From the NCBI GenBank assembly GCA_035703755.1, contig DASSXP010000306.1, positions 1-5,299 on the forward strand: a stretch of 5,299 bases of DNA. The letters run 5' to 3'. Below, in pieces: positions 1 to 5,299 of this stretch. The notes under the pieces are model-generated. The model searched no databases and was not told the DNA's origin. It worked only from the letters and a program-made list of their open reading frames with translations. How positions within the stretch are numbered: position 1 is the stretch's first letter; every line of letters starts with the position of its first letter. The translations under genes were made by a program, and so were the position numbers. The DNA comes from DASSBG01 sp035703755 (lineage in GTDB: Bacteria > Pseudomonadota > Gammaproteobacteria > Xanthomonadales > Rhodanobacteraceae).

Positions 1-734
1 ATGATGGCAGCAGTGGCACGCCCGGCGTGTTCGATGCCGGTGAAACCATCGACTAAACGTTCACCGTACTGAATCTGGGCAACGTGGAGCTGCACGACAC
101 CATGCTCACGGACGATCTCGGCATGATCATCAGCTGTCCCGGCAACACGCTCGACGTGGGTGCCGGCATGGTGTGCAGCGGCACCTACACCATCCCGACC
201 AGCGGCCTGGGCGTCATCGCCGAAACCGTCTACGTTGATGGTACGGCGCCGGACGCGACCGCGGTCTTTGCGCATGACTCGGTGATCCGAACCCCGACGA
301 CCGGCAGCGAGGTTCGCGCACTCAAAAGCCCGCTGCTGACCGCAGACAACGACCACAACGGCCAGGCCAGCGCGGGTGATACGCTGGCCTATACCTTCGC
401 CATCAAGAACAGCGGCAACTCGGTGCTGGACCCGGTCACACTGACCGAACCCGATCCCTCGCGCATTGACAGCCCCATCAGCTGTGCGGCAACGACCTTG
501 GGGGGCGCCGCGTTTGGCGGCCTCGGCTTGCCGGTCGGCAGCGGTGGCGCGCTGCCAGTGGGCGACACCGTTCTGTGCACGGCTTCCTACACGATTCAAT
601 CCACCGACGTGGCGGCCGGCGTGGTGCATAACCAAGCCCATGTCAGCGGCCAACCACCCTTTGGCGGCAGCGCCGGGGGCTCCGCTGCATCGTACTTCGA
701 TTTGGACGCCATCTTCGCCAACGGGTTCGACTGA
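1..734 (+). pseudogene. 3' part of a DUF11-type extracellular repeat protein, interrupted by an in-frame stop
   Basis: I see the end of a secreted or surface protein built of repeated Ig-like DUF11/DUF7507-type domains. From base 3 the frame reads DGSSGTPGVFDAGETID, then TAA at 54-56, then TFTVLNLGN and on to the stop at 732-734. The second repeat has AGDTLAYTFAIKNSGN at the matching place (from about base 372), so the TAA replaces the repeat's conserved Tyr. Each repeat then has a Cys pair (ISC...VCSGTYTI, and ISC...LCTASYTI), which could form a disulfide, followed by a closing strand such as VHNQAHVSG. The protein ends DLDAIFANGFD. A restart at GTG 84 or ATG 102 has no Shine-Dalgarno sequence and would begin inside a domain, so I do not call a separate gene there. 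The rest of the protein and any signal peptide lie before the window. The family has adhesion or surface-structural roles; no specific function can be assigned. Alternatives are a sequencing error or an intact gene in other strains. Confidence 0.75.
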
Positions 735-745
735 ACGATGACGCT

Positions 746-774
746 ATCCATCCCCCACGGATCGGGGGATGGAT
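746..774. terminator. Strong hairpin between convergent genes, probable terminator
   Basis: A perfect 10-bp stem (TCCATCCCCC at 747-756 with GGGGGATGGA at 764-773, 7-base loop) extends to 11 bp with the A746:T774 pair. It begins 11 bases after the stop of the repeat-protein reading frame and lies beyond clpB on the other strand, so it could end transcription from both sides. Neither strand has a run of T after the stem, so it is not a textbook intrinsic terminator. Confidence 0.55.
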
Positions 775-824
775 GAGGGACACGCCGGCCGCGCCGTCCA
801 ACCGACACGGTCGCTGGTCCGGCG

Positions 825-860
825 CGCTCCTGCAATGGGACTCGGTCCACTGCCGGAGCG
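825..860 (-). terminator. Hairpin just after clpB, probable 3' end structure
   Basis: Read on the minus strand, a 14-position stem (bases 860-847 with 838-825, 8-base loop) starts 21 bases after the clpB stop. It has one mismatch (854/831) and one G-U wobble (850/835) in minus-strand RNA. In plus-strand RNA both of these are mismatches, so the stem suits the clpB transcript better. There is no U-tract. It may act in termination together with the 746-774 hairpin, or protect the 3' end of the mRNA. Confidence 0.45.
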
Positions 861-881
861 TGTTCTCGCGCAATCGATGGC

Positions 882-3464
<2,583 letters not shown>

Positions 3465-3473
3465 CGGCTTGCG

Positions 3474-3478
3474 TCCTC
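3474..3478 (-). promoter_or_regulatory. Ribosome binding site of clpB
   Basis: On the minus strand GAGGA sits 9 bases before the ATG at 3464 and 15 before the ATG at 3458. It therefore selects the first, giving an MRMDKLT start, and argues against the longer open frame that begins at 3551. Confidence 0.7.
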
Positions 3479-3498
3479 GGATCAAAGAGATGCAGGCA

Positions 3499-3526
3499 AG
3501 GTGCGGGCAAGCCACCAAAATGCAAG
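3499..3526 (-). promoter_or_regulatory. Candidate heat-shock (sigma-32 type) promoter of clpB
   Basis: Read on the minus strand, CTTGCAT (3526-3520) resembles the sigma-32 -35 element CTTGAAA at 5 of 7 positions. CCGCACCT (3506-3499) resembles the -10 element CCCCATNT at 5 of its 7 defined positions. The spacer is 13 bases, within the usual range. Transcription would start near 3492, leaving an untranslated leader of about 28 bases that contains the ribosome binding site. clpB is a classic RpoH-regulon gene in proteobacteria. The match is by eye and has not been scored against background. Confidence 0.42.
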
Positions 3527-3543
3527 CCGAACACTGGCTTGCA
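3521..3543. repeat. Perfect palindrome TGCAAGCC-N7-GGCTTGCA in the clpB/plsC divergent region
   Basis: The 8-bp arms (3521-3528 and 3536-3543) match perfectly around a 7-base spacer. The left arm overlaps the putative clpB -35 element. Two more copies of the same 7-mer lie at 3507-3513 (GCAAGCC) and 3466-3472 (GGCTTGC). The layout suits a dimeric regulator's operator, but it is not the HrcA CIRCE sequence (TTAGCACTC-N9-GAGTGCTAA). It could also be a hairpin in RNA. Confidence 0.5.
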
Positions 3544-3564
3544 AACCGCACCCGCCATTATCAT
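3538..3564 (+). promoter_or_regulatory. Weak candidate promoter of the plsC-like gene
   Basis: TATCAT at 3559-3564 matches the sigma-70 -10 box at 5 of 6 positions and would place the start about 19 bases before the ATG. The only -35-like sequences, CTTGCA (3538-3543) and TTGCAA (3539-3544), leave a short spacer of 15 or 14 bases. They lie in the right arm of the palindrome, so one protein bound there could affect both divergent genes. Confidence 0.2.
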
Positions 3565-3577
3565 TGCGGCCGATTTC

Positions 3578-3584
3578 AGGGAGG
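3578..3584 (+). promoter_or_regulatory. Ribosome binding site of the plsC-like gene
   Basis: AGGGAGG ends 5 bases before the ATG at 3590. It is a strong Shine-Dalgarno match and fixes the start there, rather than at the in-frame TTG at 3539. Confidence 0.75.
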
Positions 3585-3589
3585 TTGGC

Positions 3590-4357
3590 ATGGCAACGAC
3601 GGGGCTCGACACCACTAATCCGCCGTGGCGACGGCTGGGCTGGGCCGGAATCAATGCGCTGCAACTGGTCTACACGCTGATCTTCAGCGCGGCCGGCATC
3701 ACGCTGGCGCTGCTGGCATTGCTGGCCTGCGGCGGTCGGCCGTGGCTGCCGCTGCGCATGGCCGCCTGGCTGTGGGCGCCGGGATTGATGCTGGGCGCCG
3801 GCGCCCGTTGGCGGGTGTACGACGTGGATGCCGTCGACTGGACACAGCCCTGCGTGTTGGTCGCCAACCATCAATCGGAGATCGACATCTGCGCACTGTT
3901 TCGCGCGGTACCGGTGCCGTTGCGATTTGTGCTGAAGCAGGAACTGGCGCGAATGCCGTTTCTGGGCTGGTACACCCGTGCCATGGGCATGTTGTTCATC
4001 GACCGCGGCCACAGCCGTGAGGCGGCGCGCAGCCTGCACCACGCTGCCGCCATGGTCCGCGACGGCGCTGTGGTGTGCGTGTTTCCCGAAGGCACGCGCA
4101 GCCCGTCGGGGCGGCTGGGCACGTTCAAGGGCGGCGCATTCCAGTTGGCCATCGAAGCGGGCGTGCCGGTGGTGCCGGTGGCCATCCGCGGCAGCGGCAT
4201 GGTGTTGCCGCGCGGCGGTTTTCGCGTACGGCCCGGTTTGATCGAGTTGCGCTTTGGCACGCCGATCGCAACCGCCGGCCTGACCACCGCCGACCGCCAC
4301 ACGCTGACAACGCAGGCACGCGACGCGGTGCAGGATTTGCTGCGCCGGTCTGCCTGA
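3590..4357 (+). CDS. 1-acyl-sn-glycerol-3-phosphate acyltransferase family protein (PlsC-like)
   Basis: This is a membrane-bound glycerolipid acyltransferase of the PlsC/AGPAT family. The usual reaction moves an acyl group from acyl-ACP or acyl-CoA to the sn-2 position of lysophosphatidic acid, making phosphatidic acid for phospholipid synthesis. In the 255-aa product I see two hydrophobic stretches (about residues 22-49 and 56-71) likely to anchor it in the inner membrane. Motif I is NHQSEID, with the catalytic pair His94 and Asp99 (HX4D). Motif II is a KQEL...FIDR block (116-139), motif III is FPEGTRS (165-171) and motif IV is VPVVPVAI (192-199). All catalytic motifs are intact and the length is normal for the family. 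It is transcribed divergently from clpB and converges on pgeF. Substrate cannot be read from sequence: a second PlsC paralogue or a lyso-ornithine-lipid acyltransferase (OlsA-like) are alternatives, so I give no symbol. Confidence 0.92.
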   Translation: MATTGLDTTNPPWRRLGWAGINALQLVYTLIFSAAGITLALLALLACGGRPWLPLRMAAWLWAPGLMLGAGARWRVYDVDAVDWTQPCVLVANHQSEIDICALFRAVPVPLRFVLKQELARMPFLGWYTRAMGMLFIDRGHSREAARSLHHAAAMVRDGAVVCVFPEGTRSPSGRLGTFKGGAFQLAIEAGVPVVPVAIRGSGMVLPRGGFRVRPGLIELRFGTPIATAGLTTADRHTLTTQARDAVQDLLRRSA

Positions 4358-4366
4358 CCCCGTCGC

Positions 4367-4385
4367 CAAGCCGCTGGCCGGCTTG
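4367..4385. terminator. Hairpin between convergent plsC-like gene and pgeF
   Basis: CAAGCCG (4367-4373) and CGGCTTG (4379-4385) form a perfect 7-bp stem with a 5-base loop. The hairpin sits in the 39-bp gap between two stops that face each other, so it may serve as a two-way terminator. No T-run follows on either strand. The arms share the CAAGCC/GGCTTG core with the palindrome upstream of the plsC-like gene. Confidence 0.45.
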
Positions 4386-4396
4386 CACGCGCCCAG

Positions 4397-5149
4397 TCAG
4401 ACGGCCGGATCGATCCAGATCAGGCTGGCAAAACGGCCACTGCGCGCGCCATCGCGTCGATAGGAATGAAAGCGCGGATCGGTGAAGGTATCGAAACCGC
4501 CGCCATGGATGGACAGGACGCCGGCGCGTTGCAGACGACGCCGCGCCAGCCACGCGAGATCGGCCTGCCAATGGCCGGGGCGGGTGGCGGCAAACGCGGC
4601 CTCGGCAGCGGCATCGGCATCCACGAACGCCTGACGCACCTCCGCACCGACCTCGTAGGAGCACGCCCCAATGCATGGCCCGAGCCAGGCGACAATCGCC
4701 GCCGCCGGCCGCGCCATTGCCGCCAGCGTCGCTTCCAGCACACCGCCGGCCAAGCCGCGCCAGCCAGAGTGGGCCGCGGCCACCACGCCACCATCACGGG
4801 ACGCAAGCAGCACCGGCAGGCAATCGGCGGTGAGGATCGCCAGCACCGTGCCGGGCTGTCGGCTGATCGCGGCATCGGATACCGGCTCTGTCACGTCTGC
4901 CACGGCATCGGCATCGAACACCGCACAACCGTGTACCTGGCGCAGCCAGCATGGCGCGGATGGCAGCGCCAACGCCGCCGCCACGCCAGCGCGGTTGCGC
5001 TCCACCCGTGCCGGATCATCACCGCTGTGCAGCCCGAGATTGCAGCGTCCGAACGGTAACGGCGAAACGCCGGGCGCCGCACGGGTCACCACCGCAGCCC
5101 GCACCTGCGGTGGCGACGGCCAATCGGGAAACAGGAAGCCCTCGCTCAC
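4397..5149 (-). CDS. pgeF: Peptidoglycan editing factor PgeF (YfiH, DUF152/multicopper-laccase-fold family)
   Basis: This cytoplasmic enzyme belongs to the YfiH/LACC1 family. In E. coli it has been linked to keeping wrong amino acids (L-Ser in place of L-Ala) out of peptidoglycan precursors. Family members also show purine-nucleoside phosphorylase and adenosine deaminase activity; 'polyphenol oxidase' is an older label. The 250-aa product keeps the three metal-site residues: His73 in RQVHG, Cys110 in TADCLPVLL and His127 in AAHSGWRG. It also has the GPCIGACSYEVG block (157-168) and the C-terminal FHSYRRDGARSGR segment (227-239). The GTG start overlaps the rluD stop as GTGA, so translation is likely coupled to rluD; only a weak G-rich stretch precedes it. 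The start is supported by the typical SEGFLFPDWP...VRAAVVTR opening. The length is normal and nothing appears broken. Confidence 0.93.
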   Translation of the reverse strand: MSEGFLFPDWPSPPQVRAAVVTRAAPGVSPLPFGRCNLGLHSGDDPARVERNRAGVAAALALPSAPCWLRQVHGCAVFDADAVADVTEPVSDAAISRQPGTVLAILTADCLPVLLASRDGGVVAAAHSGWRGLAGGVLEATLAAMARPAAAIVAWLGPCIGACSYEVGAEVRQAFVDADAAAEAAFAATRPGHWQADLAWLARRRLQRAGVLSIHGGGFDTFTDPRFHSYRRDGARSGRFASLIWIDPAV

Positions 5150-5299
5150 GCCGCCGCACCGCCATCCGCACGCAGCGCTTCGATCAAGGCCGTCATATCG
5201 TCCGGCCGCGCGGCCTCGAACGTCATCAAACGACCATCCACCGGGTGCGCGAACTCCAGCCGCTCGGCATGCAGAGCCTGACGGCGAAAACCACGCAAG
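5146..5299 (-). CDS. rluD: 23S rRNA pseudouridine synthase RluD, C-terminal end (partial)
   Basis: Only the last 50 codons and the TGA stop (5148-5146) are in the window; the gene runs off the right edge. RluD makes pseudouridines 1911, 1915 and 1917 in helix 69 of 23S rRNA, late in 50S assembly. The visible part reads GFRRQALHAERLEFAHPVDG and later RPDDMTALIEALRAD. This is the RQALHA...L.HP..G signature of the RluA/RluC/RluD family C-terminus, followed by the helix that ends E. coli RluD. The catalytic Asp and the S4 domain lie outside. RluC or RluA would share this tail, but placement immediately before pgeF matches the rluD-pgeF pair of E. coli and many other proteobacteria. Confidence 0.88.
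   Translation of the reverse strand, partial: LRGFRRQALHAERLEFAHPVDGRLMTFEAARPDDMTALIEALRADGGAAA

Noticed and set aside
1..72. Short frame starting ATG at base 1 and ending TGA at 70-72
   Set aside because: It is 23 codons, has no visible ribosome binding site, and overlaps the clear repeat-protein frame.
84..734. A separate gene starting at GTG 84
   Set aside because: There is no ribosome binding site, and the start falls in the middle of a repeat domain whose first half is readable upstream of the TAA at 54-56.
3521..3543. HrcA CIRCE operator upstream of a heat-shock gene
   Set aside because: The arms are TGCAAGCC/GGCTTGCA with a 7-base spacer, not TTAGCACTC-N9-GAGTGCTAA.
3465..3551. 29-residue N-terminal extension of ClpB
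   Set aside because: The ribosome binding site and family alignment place the start at 3464. The extension would read through the putative promoter and is Cys-rich, unlike any ClpB N-terminus.
3539..3589. 17-residue N-terminal extension of the acyltransferase from TTG 3539
   Set aside because: AGGGAGG directly before ATG 3590 is a far better start, and the extension overlaps the palindrome and the likely -10 region.
3482..4369. Minus-strand open frame of 295 codons opposite the plsC-like gene
   Set aside because: It is in antisense codon register with a gene holding every acyltransferase motif. The translation is rich in His, Gln, Arg and Ala with no recognisable domain.
4466..5059. Plus-strand open frame of 197 codons opposite pgeF
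   Set aside because: It is a register shadow of pgeF, which has a full set of family motifs.

Overview
The window is high-GC DNA with dense, mostly chromosomal-type genes. The proteins look gammaproteobacterial. ClpB matches the E. coli protein almost position for position, and the rluD-pgeF-clpB neighbourhood is the one known from E. coli. High GC and an extracellular repeat protein ending in an 'IFANGFD' tail make me favour the order Xanthomonadales (Lysobacterales), for example a Rhodanobacteraceae/Dokdonella-like organism. That assignment is inference.

Layout. (1) 1-734, plus strand: the 3' end of a large extracellular DUF11-type repeat protein, cut by the window edge and by an in-frame TAA at 54-56. 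The stop sits exactly where the next repeat has a conserved Tyr, so it reads as a nonsense mutation or a sequence error. (2) 735-881: convergent intergenic gap with two strong hairpins (746-774 and 825-860). (3) 882-3464, minus: complete clpB (860 aa), the heat-shock disaggregase, with a good ribosome binding site and a plausible sigma-32-type promoter. (4) 3465-3589: divergent promoter region with a cluster of the 7-mer GGCTTGC/GCAAGCC, including a perfect palindrome over the putative clpB -35 box. (5) 3590-4357, plus: a PlsC/AGPAT-type acyltransferase (255 aa). (6) 4358-4396: 39-bp convergent gap holding a 7-bp hairpin. (7) 4397-5149, minus: pgeF (yfiH), complete. (8) 5146-5299, minus: the last 50 codons of rluD, overlapping pgeF by a GTGA junction.

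rluD (23S rRNA pseudouridylation) and pgeF (peptidoglycan editing/nucleoside metabolism) form a translationally coupled pair. clpB would follow them directly in the E. coli order, but here an oppositely oriented plsC-like gene sits between, so clpB must use its own promoter. All five genes fall into recognised families and I see no CRISPR, transposase, tRNA, rRNA or phage gene. The points worth a second look are the nonsense-interrupted repeat protein, the GGCTTGC cluster in the clpB/plsC divergent region, and the acyltransferase bracketed by related palindromes. I did not find convincing evidence of a wholly new system.
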